In this document: in pieces, positions 37,011 through 48,731 of the stretch
Layout of the letters: each line of letters starts with the position of its first letter
Position numbering within the stretch: position 1 is the stretch's first letter
DNA from: Trabulsiella odontotermitis
Lineage (GTDB): Bacteria > Pseudomonadota > Gammaproteobacteria > Enterobacterales > Enterobacteriaceae
Length of the DNA: 64,000 bases
Direction: 5' to 3'
NCBI RefSeq assembly: GCF_001297775.1
Contig: NZ_LIFX01000002.1
Location: 310,207-374,206 of the forward strand
Position numbers and translations under genes: made by a program
The notes under the pieces: generated by a model
Told to the model about the DNA's origin: nothing
Databases searched by the model: none
Seen by the model: only the letters and a program-made list of their open reading frames with translations

Positions 37011-37042
37011 TTGCCGGGTAAGGCGAAACCGCCACCCGGCAA
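37011..37042. repeat. REP-like palindrome between cdaR and yaeH
   Basis: TTGCCGGGT and ACCCGGCAA pair perfectly around AAGGCGAAACCGCC, itself carrying a GGCG/CGCC inner pairing. The form matches enterobacterial REP (palindromic unit) elements, which favour gaps between convergent genes. It may also stop or stabilise the cdaR and yaeH transcripts. Confidence 0.7.
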
Positions 37043-37050
37043 TAAACCAC

Positions 37051-37440
37051 TTATTTGGTACGGGTCAGTTTTTCAAGATCCGCTTCGATTTCATTGATCT
37101 TGTTGGTGACCACGCTTTCCAGATGACGAAGGTCGTCGAGGATCTTACGCTTCAGGTCGACTTCAGTACGGTCGCGCAGGCAGATTTGATCTAATTCATC
37201 AATCACATAGCGCAGATTCGGGCTGATTTCCTGCACTTCTTTGTAGCCCTGTCCAACGCCATCCGCCACGACGGTCTTGCGCTGGCGCGGATATTTGAAT
37301 TTCACGCTCTTTGCGAAAAACTCGCCTTTATCCTTCTGGAAATAGATTTTCAGGATATCGTTATTGGCTTCCTGCCGGAGGCTATAACGATCGATTTCAT
37401 CAGGATTGGTAATGCCCAGACTTTTCAGATTGTCGTACAT
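37051..37440 (-). CDS. yaeH: UPF0325 family protein YaeH
   Basis: A 129-residue soluble protein nearly identical to E. coli YaeH (128 residues); its function is unknown. It begins [23 protein letters not shown]... and ends in a charged segment ([18 protein letters not shown]) with heptad character, likely a short coiled coil. There are no membrane segments and no known catalytic motif. It lies downstream of dapD behind a strong terminator, so it probably has its own promoter in the 72 bases between. Very high conservation suggests a conserved role. Confidence 0.92.
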   Translation of the reverse strand: MYDNLKSLGITNPDEIDRYSLRQEANNDILKIYFQKDKGEFFAKSVKFKYPRQRKTVVADGVGQGYKEVQEISPNLRYVIDELDQICLRDRTEVDLKRKILDDLRHLESVVTNKINEIEADLEKLTRTK

Positions 37441-37512
37441 AGCGGTACCCCTAATTTCAATATAACTATTGAATAATTAATGAAAAAATCCATTTCCGCC
37501 AGCGCGACATGT

Positions 37513-37538
37513 AAAAAAAGCGGGACACGCCCGCTTTT
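37513..37538 (-). terminator. Terminator after dapD
   Basis: On the minus strand, AAAAGCGGG and CCCGCTTTT pair around a 5-nt loop and are followed by a run of seven T, 12 bases past the dapD stop. A strong intrinsic terminator. Confidence 0.85.
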
Positions 37539-37549
37539 CAATCCCGATA

Positions 37550-38374
37550 TTAATCGATGGTGCGTAGCAGCTCGTTAATACCGACTTTGCCGCGCGTTTT
37601 GGCGTCGACTTTTTTGACAATAACTGCACAGTACAGGCTGTATTTGCCGTCTTTTGACGGCAGGTTGCCGGAAACCACAACGGAGCCCGCCGGGACGCGG
37701 CCGTAATGGACTTCACCGGTTTCACGATCGTAAATTTTGGTGCTCTGGCCGATGTACACGCCCATCGAGATCACCGCGCCTTCTTCAACGATAACGCCTT
37801 CGACGATTTCAGAACGCGCGCCGATGAAGCAGTTATCTTCGATGATGGTCGGGTTAGCCTGCAGCGGTTCCAGAACGCCGCCGATGCCAACGCCGCCGGA
37901 CAGGTGAACGTTTTTACCAATCTGCGCGCAGGAGCCGACAGTCGCCCAGGTATCCACCATCGAACCTTCATCAACGTATGCGCCGATGTTCACGTAAGAA
38001 GGCATCAGCACGGTATTGCGGGCGATGAACGCACCCTGACGCACCGCGGCGGGCGGCACAACGCGGAAACCTTCTTTCTGGAAACGCGCCTGATCGTAAT
38101 CGGCGAATTTCATCGGCACTTTATCGAAGTAGCGGCTTTCCGCACCATCGATAACCTGATTATCGTTAATACGGAAAGAGAGCAGCACCGCTTTCTTCAG
38201 CCACTGATGGGTCACCCATTGACCCTCGATTTTTTCGGCCACACGCAGTGCGCCGGAATCCAGCAGGGAAATGACCTGGTTAACCGCTTCACGGGTGACG
38301 GTATCCACGTTTGCCGGAGTGATTTCGGCGCGGCGTTCAAAAGCGGATTCAATAACGTTCTGTAACTGCTGCAT
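37550..38374 (-). CDS. dapD: Tetrahydrodipicolinate N-succinyltransferase
   Basis: DapD succinylates tetrahydrodipicolinate with succinyl-CoA on the way to diaminopimelate and lysine. The 274-residue protein is a trimeric left-handed beta-helix enzyme; hexapeptide repeats run from about residue 105 to 230 (for example [20 protein letters not shown] and [11 protein letters not shown]). Homology starts at MQQLQNVIE (38374), five codons inside the open frame. It is transcribed separately from glnD (37 bases apart, same strand), though read-through is possible. The diaminopimelate it makes is cross-linked by PBP1B. Confidence 0.97.
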   Translation of the reverse strand: MQQLQNVIESAFERRAEITPANVDTVTREAVNQVISLLDSGALRVAEKIEGQWVTHQWLKKAVLLSFRINDNQVIDGAESRYFDKVPMKFADYDQARFQKEGFRVVPPAAVRQGAFIARNTVLMPSYVNIGAYVDEGSMVDTWATVGSCAQIGKNVHLSGGVGIGGVLEPLQANPTIIEDNCFIGARSEIVEGVIVEEGAVISMGVYIGQSTKIYDRETGEVHYGRVPAGSVVVSGNLPSKDGKYSLYCAVIVKKVDAKTRGKVGINELLRTID

Positions 38375-38411
38375 TGTTTCTCTTTCCATTCAATTCACAA
38401 AAAAAATAACG

Positions 38412-41075
38412 TTACCCTTTATCGTTTGGATTGAGGGCCGCTGTCAACCGCTGTTGCACTTCTTGTTGCAGCACATTATTAAGGGCACGCCGGTCGGCGG
38501 TGGCGATTATAAATAAATCTTCTACTCGCTCGCCAATCGTGGTGATCCTGGCTCCGTGGAGCGAAATACCAAGGTCGGCAAACACCTGGCCGACGCGCGC
38601 CAGCAGGCCGGGTTGATCGAGGGCGATCAGCTCAAGGAAGGATTTTCTGTCGGTATGCGTCGGCAGGAAATTGACTTCGGTATCGACGGTGAAATGGCGC
38701 AATTTTGCCGGTTTCCGTCGCGGCGTTGGCGGCTGCCAGGCGCGCTGAGTGATGGCCTGCTCCAGACCGTGACGAATCGCCTCATGGCGATCCGCGGACA
38801 GCGGGCTGCCATCGGGCTCCAGCACGATAAAGGTGTCCATCGCCATGCCATCACGGGTGGTGAAAATCTGCGCATCGTGAACACTGAGGTTACGTCTGTC
38901 GAGTTCCGCACAGACAGCGGCGAAGAGGTAAGGGCGGTCAGGGCTCCAGATGAAAATCTCCGTGCCGCCGCGCGTCGCCTGTGGGCTTAACAGGATCAGC
39001 GGCTGTTTGAGATCATGCTGCAGCAGATGACGCGCATGCCAGGCGAGCTGGTTTGGCGTGTGGCGGACAAAGTAGTTGGCGCGGCAGCGCGCCCAAATCT
39101 GATGCAGCGCCTCTTCGTCGATGTTGTCCATCCGCAGCAGCGCCAGTGCCTGCAACTGATGATGACGCACGCGTTCGCGCATATCCGGCATGCTCTGGAT
39201 GCCGCGGCGCAGCTGTTTCTCTGTCGCGAAATAGAGTTCGCGCAGCAGGCTTTGTTTCCAGCTGTTCCACAGCGTTTCGTTGGTGGCGCAGATGTCGGCG
39301 ACGGTCAGGCAGACCAGGAAACGCAGGCGGTTCTCGGTCTGCACGGCTTCGGCAAACTGCTTGATGACTTCAGGATCCTGAATATCGCGGCGCTGCGCGG
39401 TCACCGACATCAGCAGATGATGGCGTACCAGCCAGGCGACAAGCTGCGTTTCGCGGGAATTAAGGCCGTGCAACTCCGCAAATTTCAGCACGTCCTGTGC
39501 GCCGAGTACGGAGTGGTCGCCGCCGCGCCCTTTGGCGATATCGTGAAACAGGGCGGCGATGAGGATCAGTTCCGGATGATTCAGCCGCGGCCAGAGCTCA
39601 ACGCACAGCGGGTGCTGCGAGCGGGTCTCTTCGCGGGCAAAACTTTCCAGTTTCAGCAGGACGCGGATGGTGTGCTCATCCACGGTGTAGGCGTGGAACA
39701 GATCGAACTGCATTTGCCCGACAATGTGCGACCACTGCGGCATATAGGCCCACAACACGCTGTGGCGGTGCATGGGCAGCAGACCGCGGCGTACCGCGCC
39801 GGGGTGACGCAGCATGCTGAGGAAAATCGACCGCGCCTCCGGAATGTAACACAACGGCTGCGCCAGATGACGGCGGGCATGGCGTAAATGGCGCAGCGTG
39901 GTGGAGTAGATCCCGGTGATGGTGCTGTTACGCACCATCATGTAAAACATGCGCAGGATCGCCTGTGGCTCGCGCATGAACAGTGTCTCGTCGCGCAGAT
40001 CAATGAGCGTGCCGCGTAACTGGAAATCATCATCCAGCGGACGTGGTTTTTCGTCTTCGGTCAGCGCCAGAATGGCTTCGTCAAACAACTGGAGCAGCAT
40101 CTGGTTCAGCTCGCCGACGCGGCGGGTGACACGATAAAAATCCTTCATCATGTGCTCAACCGGCTCATTGCCTTCGCCGTGGTAGTTGAGCCGTTGTGCG
40201 ACGCTTAACTGGCGATCAAACAGCAGACGGTTATCGTAGCGATTAAGTTCCAGATGGAGCGCAAAACGGATGCGCCACAGCAGATGCAGACACTCGTTCA
40301 GTTCGTTACGCTCGGCTTCGGTCAGAAAGCCGAAACCGACCATTTCGTCGAGCGAGGTGGCGCCGAAGTGACGGCGTGCGACCCATTGCAGGGTGTGGAT
40401 GTCCCGTAAGCCGCCAGGGCTGCTTTTGATATCCGGCTCCAGGTTATAGCTGGTGCCGTGATAACGCTGGTGGCGATCATTCTGCTCTTCCACTTTGGCG
40501 GCAAAGAATTTCTCTGAAGGCCAGAATCCGTCGCTGAAAATGTACTTTTGCAGTTCAAGAAAAAGCGCGACGTCGCCGATGAGCAGACGGGTTTCAATCA
40601 GGTTGGTGGCGACAGTGAGGTCAGAAAGCCCTTCCAGCAGGCACTCTTCCAGCGTACGGACGCTGTGACCGACTTCCAGCTTGACGTCCCACAACAGCGT
40701 CAGCAGTTCGCCGATTTTTTGCGCCGCGTCGTCCGGTAGCTTTTTACGGCTGAGTATTAGCAGATCGATATCTGACAGCGGGTGCAGTTCACCGCGCCCG
40801 TAGCCGCCTACGGCCACCAGCGCCACGTCGCTCATCTCACCAAAACCGTAATGCAGCCACAGGCGTTGCAGCAGCTGATCGATAAACACGGTGCGGGCAT
40901 CAATCAGTTGTTCAGCGGAAATCCCGCTGTCGAAAGCGTCACCCAGCCAGCGCTGGAATGTCTCCAGTTGCGCTTTGATCGTCGCGCAGTCCAGGAATGT
41001 TTCGGGCCACGAGACCGGGTTCGCGGGTTGATCGGGCAAAACAGGCAGTGTGGTGTCAGGTAAAGAAGTATTCAT
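38412..41075 (-). CDS. glnD: Bifunctional PII uridylyltransferase/uridylyl-removing enzyme
   Basis: GlnD senses glutamine and adds or removes UMP on PII proteins, controlling nitrogen assimilation. The 887 residues comprise an N-terminal nucleotidyltransferase domain with [17 protein letters not shown] near residue 90 (the GG and the D-x-D needed for uridylylation), an HD domain with [14 protein letters not shown] near 510 for removal, and two C-terminal ACT domains for glutamine sensing. The start MNTSLPD at 41075 is preferred; an ATG four codons upstream is possible. The first 60 residues diverge most from E. coli. It is preceded by the map terminator. Confidence 0.97.
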   Translation of the reverse strand: MNTSLPDTTLPVLPDQPANPVSWPETFLDCATIKAQLETFQRWLGDAFDSGISAEQLIDARTVFIDQLLQRLWLHYGFGEMSDVALVAVGGYGRGELHPLSDIDLLILSRKKLPDDAAQKIGELLTLLWDVKLEVGHSVRTLEECLLEGLSDLTVATNLIETRLLIGDVALFLELQKYIFSDGFWPSEKFFAAKVEEQNDRHQRYHGTSYNLEPDIKSSPGGLRDIHTLQWVARRHFGATSLDEMVGFGFLTEAERNELNECLHLLWRIRFALHLELNRYDNRLLFDRQLSVAQRLNYHGEGNEPVEHMMKDFYRVTRRVGELNQMLLQLFDEAILALTEDEKPRPLDDDFQLRGTLIDLRDETLFMREPQAILRMFYMMVRNSTITGIYSTTLRHLRHARRHLAQPLCYIPEARSIFLSMLRHPGAVRRGLLPMHRHSVLWAYMPQWSHIVGQMQFDLFHAYTVDEHTIRVLLKLESFAREETRSQHPLCVELWPRLNHPELILIAALFHDIAKGRGGDHSVLGAQDVLKFAELHGLNSRETQLVAWLVRHHLLMSVTAQRRDIQDPEVIKQFAEAVQTENRLRFLVCLTVADICATNETLWNSWKQSLLRELYFATEKQLRRGIQSMPDMRERVRHHQLQALALLRMDNIDEEALHQIWARCRANYFVRHTPNQLAWHARHLLQHDLKQPLILLSPQATRGGTEIFIWSPDRPYLFAAVCAELDRRNLSVHDAQIFTTRDGMAMDTFIVLEPDGSPLSADRHEAIRHGLEQAITQRAWQPPTPRRKPAKLRHFTVDTEVNFLPTHTDRKSFLELIALDQPGLLARVGQVFADLGISLHGARITTIGERVEDLFIIATADRRALNNVLQQEVQQRLTAALNPNDKG

Positions 41076-41107
41076 CGCGCCACCCATAAGAGAAAGCTAT
41101 CACCCAT

Positions 41108-41134
41108 AAAAAAACCGGCTTTCGCCGGCTTTTC
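41108..41134 (-). terminator. Terminator after map
   Basis: On the minus strand GCCGGC, GAAA loop and GCCGGT are followed by a run of seven T, directly past the map stop and before glnD. A strong intrinsic terminator that separates map from glnD. Confidence 0.85.
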
Positions 41135-41135
41135 A

Positions 41136-41930
41136 TCATTCGTTGTGCGAGATTATCGCCGGGATGGTGTCATCCCTGCGTAGTGTCAGAATTTCGCAGC
41201 CGTTGTCTGTTACCACAATAGTATGCTCGTATTGCGCAGACAAGCTTCTGTCTTTGGTTTTCACCGTCCAGCCATCTTTCATCGTGCGGATGCGGTAATC
41301 GCCAGCGTTGACCATCGGTTCAATGGTGAAGGTCATGCCCTGTTTCAGTACCACGCCGCCATCGTCTGCGTCATAGTGCAGCACCTGCGGCTCTTCGTGG
41401 AACCCGCGGCCAATACCGTGACCACAGTATTCACGCACCACGGAGAAACCTTCCGCTTCAACAAATTTCTGGATAGCGGCGCCGAGGGAACGCAGGCGAA
41501 TGCCCGGTTTCACCATTTTCAGCGCGATATACAGGCTCTCCTGAGTGACGCGGCACAGGCGCTCACCCAGAATGGTCGGTTTCCCGACAATAAACATTTT
41601 TGAGGTGTCGCCGTGGTACTCGTCTTTAATAACGGTCACGTCGATGTTAACGATATCGCCATCTTTCAGCAGTTTTTCGTCATCCGGGATGCCGTGGCAC
41701 ACCACTTCATTAATAGAGATGCACACGGATTTCGGGAAGCCGTGATAACCGAGGCAGGCGGAGATCGCGTGCTGTTCATTCACGATGTAGTCGTTGCAGA
41801 TGCGATCCAGTTCGCCAGTGCTCACGCCCGGTTTAATATACGGTTCGATCATTTCCAGCACATCTGCGGCCAGTTTGCCCGCGACGCGCATTTTTTCGAT
41901 TTCTTCAGGGGTCTTGATTGAGATAGCCAT
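41136..41930 (-). CDS. map: Methionine aminopeptidase, type I
   Basis: Map removes the initiator Met from proteins with a small second residue and is essential. The 264 residues equal E. coli Map. The five metal ligands of the pita-bread fold are visible: two Asp in NIDVTVIKDEYHGDTSK, His171 in HGIGRGFHE, Glu in TIEPMV and Glu near the C-terminus in YEHTIVV. The ATG at 41930 opens MAISIKTPEEIEKM. It is divergent from rpsB, with a gap of 318 bases that holds the rpsB leader. Confidence 0.98.
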   Translation of the reverse strand: MAISIKTPEEIEKMRVAGKLAADVLEMIEPYIKPGVSTGELDRICNDYIVNEQHAISACLGYHGFPKSVCISINEVVCHGIPDDEKLLKDGDIVNIDVTVIKDEYHGDTSKMFIVGKPTILGERLCRVTQESLYIALKMVKPGIRLRSLGAAIQKFVEAEGFSVVREYCGHGIGRGFHEEPQVLHYDADDGGVVLKQGMTFTIEPMVNAGDYRIRTMKDGWTVKTKDRSLSAQYEHTIVVTDNGCEILTLRRDDTIPAIISHNE

Positions 41931-42017
41931 GAATTCTGTCCATCAGGGCCGATTTTTCGGCAATACTAGTCTATGTGTTGCAATGGTATCAGCCCGGCGT
42001 ACTTCCTGCCAAATTGA

Positions 42018-42974
<957 letters not shown>

Positions 42975-43018
42975 TAAGGTTCAAGCCCTTATTTAACCAG
43001 GTAGTACTGAGTTTGGTT

Positions 43019-43043
43019 AGGGGCCTCTTTATGGCCCCTTTTT
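43019..43043 (+). terminator. Attenuator between rpsB and tsf
   Basis: AGGGGCC and GGCCCCT pair around a 7-nt loop and are followed by five T. It matches an intrinsic terminator inside the rpsB-tsf operon and probably sets the ratio of S2 to EF-Ts by partial read-through. Confidence 0.75.
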
Positions 43044-43102
43044 CACTTTTATATCTGTTTGGCCGGGAGCCAGGCAGGTCTCAATCTCCCGAGGATTTTA
43101 GA

Positions 43103-43954
43103 ATGGCTGAAATTACCGCTTCCCTGGTAAAAGAGCTGCGCGAACGTACTGGCGCAGGCATGATGGAATGTAAAAAAGCACTGGTTGAAGCTAACGGCGA
43201 CATCGAGCTGGCAATTGAGAACATGCGTAAATCCGGCGCTATCAAAGCGGCGAAAAAAGCAGGCAACGTGGCTGCTGACGGCGTGATCCTCACCAAAATC
43301 GTCGGCAACTACGGTGTGATTCTGGAAGTTAACTGCCAGACTGACTTCGTTGCTAAAGATGGTGGCTTCCAGGCATTTGCGAACAAAGTTCTGGACGCGG
43401 CAGCAGCAGGCAAAATCACTGACGTTGAAGTTCTGAAAGCACAGTTCAAAGAAGAACGTGTTGCCCTGGTTGCGAAAATCGGTGAGAACATCAACATCCG
43501 TCGCGTATCTTCCCTGGAAGGCAACGTGCTGGGCAGCTACCTGCACGGCGCGCGTATCGGCGTTCTGGTTGCTGCAACTGGCGCTGACGAAGAACTGGTT
43601 AAACAGCTGGCAATGCACGTTGCTGCAAGCAAGCCGGAATTCGTTAAGCCGGAAGACGTATCTGCTGACGTGGTAGAAAAAGAGTACCAGGTTCAGCTGG
43701 ACATCGCCATGCAGTCTGGTAAGCCGAAAGAAATCGCAGAGAAAATGGTTGAAGGCCGCATGAAGAAATTCACCGGCGAAGTGTCTCTGACCGGTCAGCC
43801 TTTCGTTATGGATCCGAGCAAAACCGTTGGTCAACTGCTGAAAGAGCACAACGCTGACGTGACTGGCTTCATCCGCTTTGAAGTGGGCGAAGGCATCGAG
43901 AAAGTTGAGACTGACTTCGCAGCCGAAGTTGCTGCAATGTCTAAGCAGTCTTAA
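43103..43954 (+). CDS. tsf: Translation elongation factor Ts
   Basis: EF-Ts exchanges GDP for GTP on EF-Tu. The 283 residues equal E. coli EF-Ts. The N-terminal UBA-like segment has [16 protein letters not shown], and the core carries the EF-Tu contact TDFVAKD (Asp-Phe pair that enters the nucleotide site region). The start is MAEITASL at 43103 after GAGGA; the 30-codon upstream extension in the frame spans the attenuator and is not coding. Codon use is highly biased. It is the second gene of rpsB-tsf and ends in a terminator. Confidence 0.98.
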   Translation: MAEITASLVKELRERTGAGMMECKKALVEANGDIELAIENMRKSGAIKAAKKAGNVAADGVILTKIVGNYGVILEVNCQTDFVAKDGGFQAFANKVLDAAAAGKITDVEVLKAQFKEERVALVAKIGENINIRRVSSLEGNVLGSYLHGARIGVLVAATGADEELVKQLAMHVAASKPEFVKPEDVSADVVEKEYQVQLDIAMQSGKPKEIAEKMVEGRMKKFTGEVSLTGQPFVMDPSKTVGQLLKEHNADVTGFIRFEVGEGIEKVETDFAAEVAAMSKQS

Positions 43955-43966
43955 TCGCAGTAAAAG

Positions 43967-43991
43967 GAGCCGCCTGAGGGCGGCTCTTCTT
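43967..43991 (+). terminator. Terminator after tsf
   Basis: GAGCCGCC and GGCGGCTC form a perfect 8-bp stem with a TGAG loop, followed by TTCTTT, 12 bases after the tsf stop. Confidence 0.85.
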
Positions 43992-44101
43992 TGTACCCAT
44001 CATGTTAAATTCAGTCAGCTCCGATTGGGTACGACTGTGAAGCAACGCATGATGTCGCCAGATTAAAACCATCCCATTCGTGACAGTCTCAGGAAAGAAA
44101 C

Positions 44102-44827
44102 ATGGCTACCAACGCAAAACCCGTCTACAAACGTATTCTGCTTAAGCTAAGTGGCGAAGCGCTGCAGGGCTCAGAAGGCTTCGGCATTGATGCAAGCATT
44201 CTCGACCGTATGGCGCAGGAAATTAAGGAACTGGTTGAACTGGGGATCCAGGTCGGAGTGGTGATTGGTGGCGGTAACTTATTCCGCGGCGCAGGCCTGG
44301 CGAAAGCGGGGATGAACCGCGTGGTGGGCGATCACATGGGGATGCTGGCGACTGTGATGAACGGTCTGGCAATGCGTGACGCACTGCATCGCGCCTATGT
44401 GAATGCTCGTCTGATGTCAGCGATTCCGCTGAATGGCGTGTGTGATAACTACAGCTGGGCGGAAGCGATCAGCCTGCTGCGCAACAACCGGGTGGTGATC
44501 CTCTCCGCAGGGACCGGCAACCCGTTCTTCACCACTGATTCCGCTGCCTGCCTGCGCGGTATCGAAATAGAAGCAGACGTGGTGCTGAAAGCCACCAAAG
44601 TGGACGGCGTCTTTTCCGCAGACCCGATGAAAGACCCGACTGCGACGCTGTATGAGCAGCTCACCTATCAGGATGTGCTGGAAAAAGAATTAAAAGTCAT
44701 GGATCTGGCCGCCTTTACGCTGGCTCGTGACCACAACTTGCCGATTCGTGTTTTCAACATGAACAAGCCAGGCGCACTGCGTCGCGTGGTGATGGGCGAA
44801 AAAGAAGGCACTTTGATTACGGAATAA
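44102..44827 (+). CDS. pyrH: UMP kinase
   Basis: PyrH phosphorylates UMP to UDP, is hexameric and is activated by GTP and inhibited by UTP. The 241 residues belong to the amino acid kinase family: KLSGEALQG near residue 14, [11 protein letters not shown] near 57 and the uridine-site [16 protein letters not shown] near 139 are all present. It lies between tsf and frr with its own upstream region of about 110 bases, and a 155-base gap before frr. Identification is firm. Confidence 0.98.
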   Translation: MATNAKPVYKRILLKLSGEALQGSEGFGIDASILDRMAQEIKELVELGIQVGVVIGGGNLFRGAGLAKAGMNRVVGDHMGMLATVMNGLAMRDALHRAYVNARLMSAIPLNGVCDNYSWAEAISLLRNNRVVILSAGTGNPFFTTDSAACLRGIEIEADVVLKATKVDGVFSADPMKDPTATLYEQLTYQDVLEKELKVMDLAAFTLARDHNLPIRVFNMNKPGALRRVVMGEKEGTLITE

Positions 44828-44982
44828 TTTCCGTCGCGGCCAAATACGGGTAAGATTCTGCTTTAACATTGGCGGGTGATTTACCCGGTGGCATGATTTA
44901 AACGAGACTATACTTAGCACACTTTATTCTCCGCGGTGTGACGGTCTGGTCTGACTGAGACAAGTTTTCAAGGATTCGTAAC

Positions 44983-45540
44983 GTGATTAGCGATATCAGA
45001 AAAGATGCTGAAGTGCGCATGGATAAATGCGTAGAAGCGTTCAAAAACCAAATCAGCAAAATTCGCACGGGCCGTGCTTCTCCCAGCCTGCTGGATGGCA
45101 TTGTCGTCGAATATTACGGTACGCCGACGCCGCTGCGTCAGCTGGCCAGCGTCACGGTAGAAGATACCCGCACGCTGAAAATCAACGTGTTCGATCGTTC
45201 TATGGGGCCAGCGGTTGAGAAAGCCATCATGGCGTCCGATCTGGGCCTGAACCCGAGTTCTGCGGGCAGCGACATTCGTGTTCCACTGCCGCCGCTGACG
45301 GAAGAACGTCGTAAAGATCTGATCAAAGTCGTGCGTGGCGAAGCAGAGCAGGGTCGTGTGGCTGTGCGTAACGTGCGCCGTGATGCGAACGACAAGGTAA
45401 AAGCGCTGCTGAAAGACAAAGAGATCAGCGAAGATGACGATCGCCGTTCTCAGGATGACGTGCAGAAACTGACTGACGTGGCTATCAAGAAAATTGATAC
45501 CGCGCTGGCAGAAAAAGAAGCAGAACTGATGCAGTTCTGA
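44983..45540 (+). CDS. frr: Ribosome recycling factor
   Basis: RRF, with EF-G, splits the post-termination ribosome and is essential. The 185 residues match E. coli in length: a three-helix bundle (residues 1-30 and 105-185) and a small alpha/beta domain. Family signatures [15 protein letters not shown] and [13 protein letters not shown] are intact. The start is GTG at 44983 after AAGGA, as in E. coli. Promoter position in the 155-base gap after pyrH is not obvious to me. Confidence 0.98.
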   Translation: MISDIRKDAEVRMDKCVEAFKNQISKIRTGRASPSLLDGIVVEYYGTPTPLRQLASVTVEDTRTLKINVFDRSMGPAVEKAIMASDLGLNPSSAGSDIRVPLPPLTEERRKDLIKVVRGEAEQGRVAVRNVRRDANDKVKALLKDKEISEDDDRRSQDDVQKLTDVAIKKIDTALAEKEAELMQF

Positions 45541-45557
45541 TTTGCGCGGATAGCCGA

Positions 45558-45606
45558 CAACGCCGTACAGGAGGCTTATAGCTTTGCTGGCGGCGTTTTG
45601 CTTTTT
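45558..45606 (+). terminator. Terminator after frr
   Basis: CAACGCCG pairs with CGGCGTTTTG around a long loop that has its own smaller pairing, and a CTTTTT tract follows. The long loop makes this weaker than the others in the window. Confidence 0.6.
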
Positions 45607-45636
45607 ATACCCCTTTAAAATTCTTCCGGATCTTTC

Positions 45637-46833
45637 ATGAAGCAATTAACCGTTCTTGGCTCTACCGGCTCCATTGGCTGTAACACACTGGATGTGGTGC
45701 GTCATAACCGCGACCGTTTCACCGTTACCGCGCTGGTCGCCGGGAAAAACGTTGACCGGATGGTCGAGCAATGCCTGGAGTTTACGCCGCGCGTTGCCGT
45801 GATGGACGATGACCAGAGTGCGAAAGCGCTGAAAATGGCATTGCAGCAGCATGGTAGCCGAACGGAAGTCATGAGCGGACAGCAGGCCGCCAGCGACGTC
45901 GCAGCGCTGGATGATGTCGACCTGGTGATGGCGGCGATTGTCGGCGCGGCAGGGCTGGTGCCAACGCTTGCGGCGATCCACGCCGGGAAAACGGTGCTGC
46001 TGGCAAATAAAGAAGCGCTGGTCACCTGCGGACGTTTATTTATGGACGCCGTAAAGCGCAGTGGTGCACAGCTATTGCCCGTGGACAGCGAACATAACGC
46101 GATTTTTCAGAGTTTGCCGGAAACAATTCAGCAGAACCTGGGATACGCTGACCTGGAGCAGAATGGCGTCTCGTCGATCCTGCTTACCGGGTCTGGTGGC
46201 CCGTTTCGTGAAACCGCGTTGTCTGAGCTGGCGGCAATGACGCCGGATCAGGCGTGTAAACATCCGAACTGGTCGATGGGGCGTAAAATCTCCGTCGATT
46301 CGGCCACCATGATGAACAAAGGTCTGGAATACATCGAAGCCCGCTGGCTGTTTAATGCTTCTGCCGCGCAGATGGAAGTCCTGCTGCATCCGCAATCGGT
46401 GATTCACTCGATGGTGCGTTATCTGGATGGCAGCGTGCTGGCGCAGTTAGGCGAGCCGGATATGCGTACGCCAATCGCCCATACGATGGGGTGGCCCGCG
46501 CGTGTGGTCTCCGGCGCCAAACCGCTCGACTTCTGCTCGCTGGGGACATTAAGTTTTGCCGCGCCGGATTATCACCGCTATCCGTGCCTGAAACTGGCGA
46601 TGGACGCGTTTGAGAACGGGCAGGCGGCCACCACGACGCTGAATGCGGCGAATGAAGTTACCGTCGCCGCGTTCCTTGCCGGACGCATTCGCTTTACCGA
46701 TATCGCCGCATTAAATTTATCGGTACTGGAGATAATGTCGATGGCAGAACCGCAAAGTATTGATGAAGTGCTGGCGGTGGATGCAGGCGCGCGTGAAATA
46801 GCGCAAAAACAAGTGATGCGTTTCGCAAGCTGA
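45637..46833 (+). CDS. dxr: 1-deoxy-D-xylulose 5-phosphate reductoisomerase
   Basis: Dxr converts DXP to MEP, the committed step of the non-mevalonate isoprenoid pathway and the target of fosmidomycin. The 398 residues match E. coli in length: NADPH-binding GSTGSIG at residues 8-14, metal-site [10 protein letters not shown] near 149, [17 protein letters not shown] near 222 and the substrate loop around [10 protein letters not shown]. It leads toward uppS, which uses the isoprenoid product, but a terminator lies between them. Confidence 0.98.
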   Translation: MKQLTVLGSTGSIGCNTLDVVRHNRDRFTVTALVAGKNVDRMVEQCLEFTPRVAVMDDDQSAKALKMALQQHGSRTEVMSGQQAASDVAALDDVDLVMAAIVGAAGLVPTLAAIHAGKTVLLANKEALVTCGRLFMDAVKRSGAQLLPVDSEHNAIFQSLPETIQQNLGYADLEQNGVSSILLTGSGGPFRETALSELAAMTPDQACKHPNWSMGRKISVDSATMMNKGLEYIEARWLFNASAAQMEVLLHPQSVIHSMVRYLDGSVLAQLGEPDMRTPIAHTMGWPARVVSGAKPLDFCSLGTLSFAAPDYHRYPCLKLAMDAFENGQAATTTLNAANEVTVAAFLAGRIRFTDIAALNLSVLEIMSMAEPQSIDEVLAVDAGAREIAQKQVMRFAS

Positions 46834-46936
46834 TGATAATCCGCCTGTGTTGAGTCGCGGCATTTGTTAGCGCAGGGCTTCGGTGATATAGTCTGCGCCA
46901 CCCTGTCGTAGCGATTTGATCGTCTGCGCGCAGGTG

Positions 46937-46962
46937 AGCCGTGATTTTCCACGGCTTTTTTT
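46937..46962 (+). terminator. Terminator after dxr
   Basis: AGCCGTG and CACGGCT form a perfect 7-bp stem with a 6-nt loop and are followed by six to seven T. It lies about 100 bases past the dxr stop, so uppS is likely driven by a separate promoter in 46963-47091. The 100 bases before the hairpin show no gene. Confidence 0.85.
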
Positions 46963-47091
46963 GCGTAAAGCTTTAGACTGTATCCCGTGGTTGACCCTGG
47001 GTCGACGCGAAGCCAGCGGCGCAGTGATGGGCTGTCAGGGGCGGGTATTCCGTAGTACCGCTAATTCCTTTTCATGGATCATTAACGCGTT

Positions 47092-47850
47092 ATGTTGTCT
47101 GCGAATCAACCAATAAGCGAAAAATTGCCCGCACATGGCTGTCATCATGTGGCGATAATTATGGACGGCAATGGGCGCTGGGCGAAGAGACAAGGGAAGA
47201 TACGAGCCTTTGGTCATAAAGCGGGGGCGAAATCCGTTCGTCGTGCAGTCTCTTTTGCTGCAAATCATGGTATCAGCGCATTAACGCTTTACGCATTCAG
47301 TAGCGAAAACTGGAACCGACCGGCGCAGGAAGTCAGCGCGCTGATGGAGCTGTTCGTCTGGGCGCTGGATAGCGAAGTGAAAAGTCTGAATCGCCACAAT
47401 GTACGTTTACGTATTATTGGCGATACCAGCCGTTTCAATGCGCGTTTGCAGGAGCGAATTCGTAAAGCCGAAGCATTGACGCAGAATAATACAGGGTTAA
47501 CACTCAATATTGCGGCAAATTACGGCGGTCGTTGGGATATTATTCAGGGAGTTCAGCACCTGGCTGAACAGGTTCAGGAAGGCGCACTCCGCCCCGATCA
47601 AATCACTGAAGATTTGCTGAGTCAGCAAATCTGCATGCACGAGCTGGCTCCCGTAGATTTAGTTATTAGGACAGGGGGAGAACATCGCATCAGTAACTTT
47701 CTGCTCTGGCAAATCGCCTACGCGGAACTTTATTTTACCGATGTTCTTTGGCCTGATTTCGATGAACAAGACTTTGAAGGGGCGTTGCATGCCTTTGCCA
47801 ACCGTGAGCGTCGTTTCGGCGGCACCGAACCTGGTGGCGAAAATGCCTGA
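47092..47850 (+). CDS. uppS: Undecaprenyl diphosphate synthase (cis-prenyltransferase)
   Basis: UppS (IspU) adds eight isoprene units in cis to farnesyl diphosphate, making the C55 carrier for peptidoglycan, O-antigen and other polymers. The 252 residues contain the catalytic Asp in [12 protein letters not shown] near residue 26, FSSENWNRP near 75, and the magnesium-binding C-terminal [17 protein letters not shown] near 195. The start ATG at 47092 gives [13 protein letters not shown], one residue shorter than E. coli. It heads the long uppS-cdsA-rseP-bamA cluster, separated by 12 bases from cdsA. Confidence 0.98.
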   Translation: MLSANQPISEKLPAHGCHHVAIIMDGNGRWAKRQGKIRAFGHKAGAKSVRRAVSFAANHGISALTLYAFSSENWNRPAQEVSALMELFVWALDSEVKSLNRHNVRLRIIGDTSRFNARLQERIRKAEALTQNNTGLTLNIAANYGGRWDIIQGVQHLAEQVQEGALRPDQITEDLLSQQICMHELAPVDLVIRTGGEHRISNFLLWQIAYAELYFTDVLWPDFDEQDFEGALHAFANRERRFGGTEPGGENA

Positions 47851-47862
47851 TGGGGGTCGCTT

Positions 47863-48720
47863 TTGCTGAAGTATCGCCTGATTTCTGCTTTCGTTTTAAT
47901 TCCCGTTGTCATCGCGGCGTTGTTTCTTTTGCCGCCGTTGGGGTTTGCCATTATCACGCTGGTTGTCTGTATGCTGGCAGCGTGGGAATGGGGTCAGTTA
48001 AGCGGTTTCACGTCTCGCACACAGCGAGTCTGGCTGGCGGTGCTTTGCGGCCTGTTGCTGGTGGTTATGCTGTTTTCGCTGCCGGAATATCATCAAAATA
48101 TCCATCAGCCATTGATTGAAGGTTCGCTCTGGGCCTCGTTCGGGTGGTGGATTGTGGCGCTTCTGCTGGTGTTGTCTTACCCCGGCTCTGCGGCGCTGTG
48201 GCGCAACTCGAAAACGCTGCGTCTGATTTTTGGTTTACTGACCATCGTGCCGTTTTTTTGGGGCATGGTGGCGTTGCGCGCCTGGCACTACGAGGTGAAT
48301 CACTACAGCGGCGCGCTGTGGCTCCTCTATATTATGGTGCTGGTCTGGGGTGCGGATTCCGGTGCTTACATGTTCGGAAAGCTGTTCGGCAAGCATAAGC
48401 TGGCGCCGAAAGTCTCGCCGGGCAAAACGTGGCAAGGGTTTATCGGCGGGTTATTCACCGCGGCGATTATCTCCTGGGCGTACGGGATGTGGGCCAATCT
48501 GGAAGTGGCTCCGGTCACTCTGTTACTCTGTTCCGTTGTGGCGGCGTTAGCGTCCGTCCTCGGCGACCTCACCGAGAGTATGTTCAAGCGGGAAGCAGGA
48601 ATCAAAGACAGCGGTCATTTGATTCCAGGGCACGGCGGTATTCTGGATCGTATTGACAGCCTGACGGCGGCTGTTCCGGTCTTCGCCTGTCTGTTATTGT
48701 TAGTTTTCAGGACGATTTAA
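47863..48720 (+). CDS. cdsA: Phosphatidate cytidylyltransferase (CDP-diglyceride synthase)
   Basis: CdsA makes CDP-diacylglycerol from phosphatidate and CTP, the precursor of all bacterial phospholipids. The 285-residue protein has about eight membrane segments and the family signature [20 protein letters not shown] ending in [10 protein letters not shown] near residues 225-262, which carries the metal-binding Asp. The start is TTG at 47863, as in E. coli, giving [10 protein letters not shown]. It is 12 bases from both uppS and rseP, in one operon. Confidence 0.97.
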   Translation: MLKYRLISAFVLIPVVIAALFLLPPLGFAIITLVVCMLAAWEWGQLSGFTSRTQRVWLAVLCGLLLVVMLFSLPEYHQNIHQPLIEGSLWASFGWWIVALLLVLSYPGSAALWRNSKTLRLIFGLLTIVPFFWGMVALRAWHYEVNHYSGALWLLYIMVLVWGADSGAYMFGKLFGKHKLAPKVSPGKTWQGFIGGLFTAAIISWAYGMWANLEVAPVTLLLCSVVAALASVLGDLTESMFKREAGIKDSGHLIPGHGGILDRIDSLTAAVPVFACLLLLVFRTI

Positions 48721-48731
48721 CGGAAGGTTTT

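Noticed and set aside
44828-44982. Possible small gene or sRNA between pyrH and frr
   Set aside because: The 155-base gap has no convincing frame with a ribosome site, and no clear terminator-ended transcript; it is most likely the pyrH end and frr promoter region.
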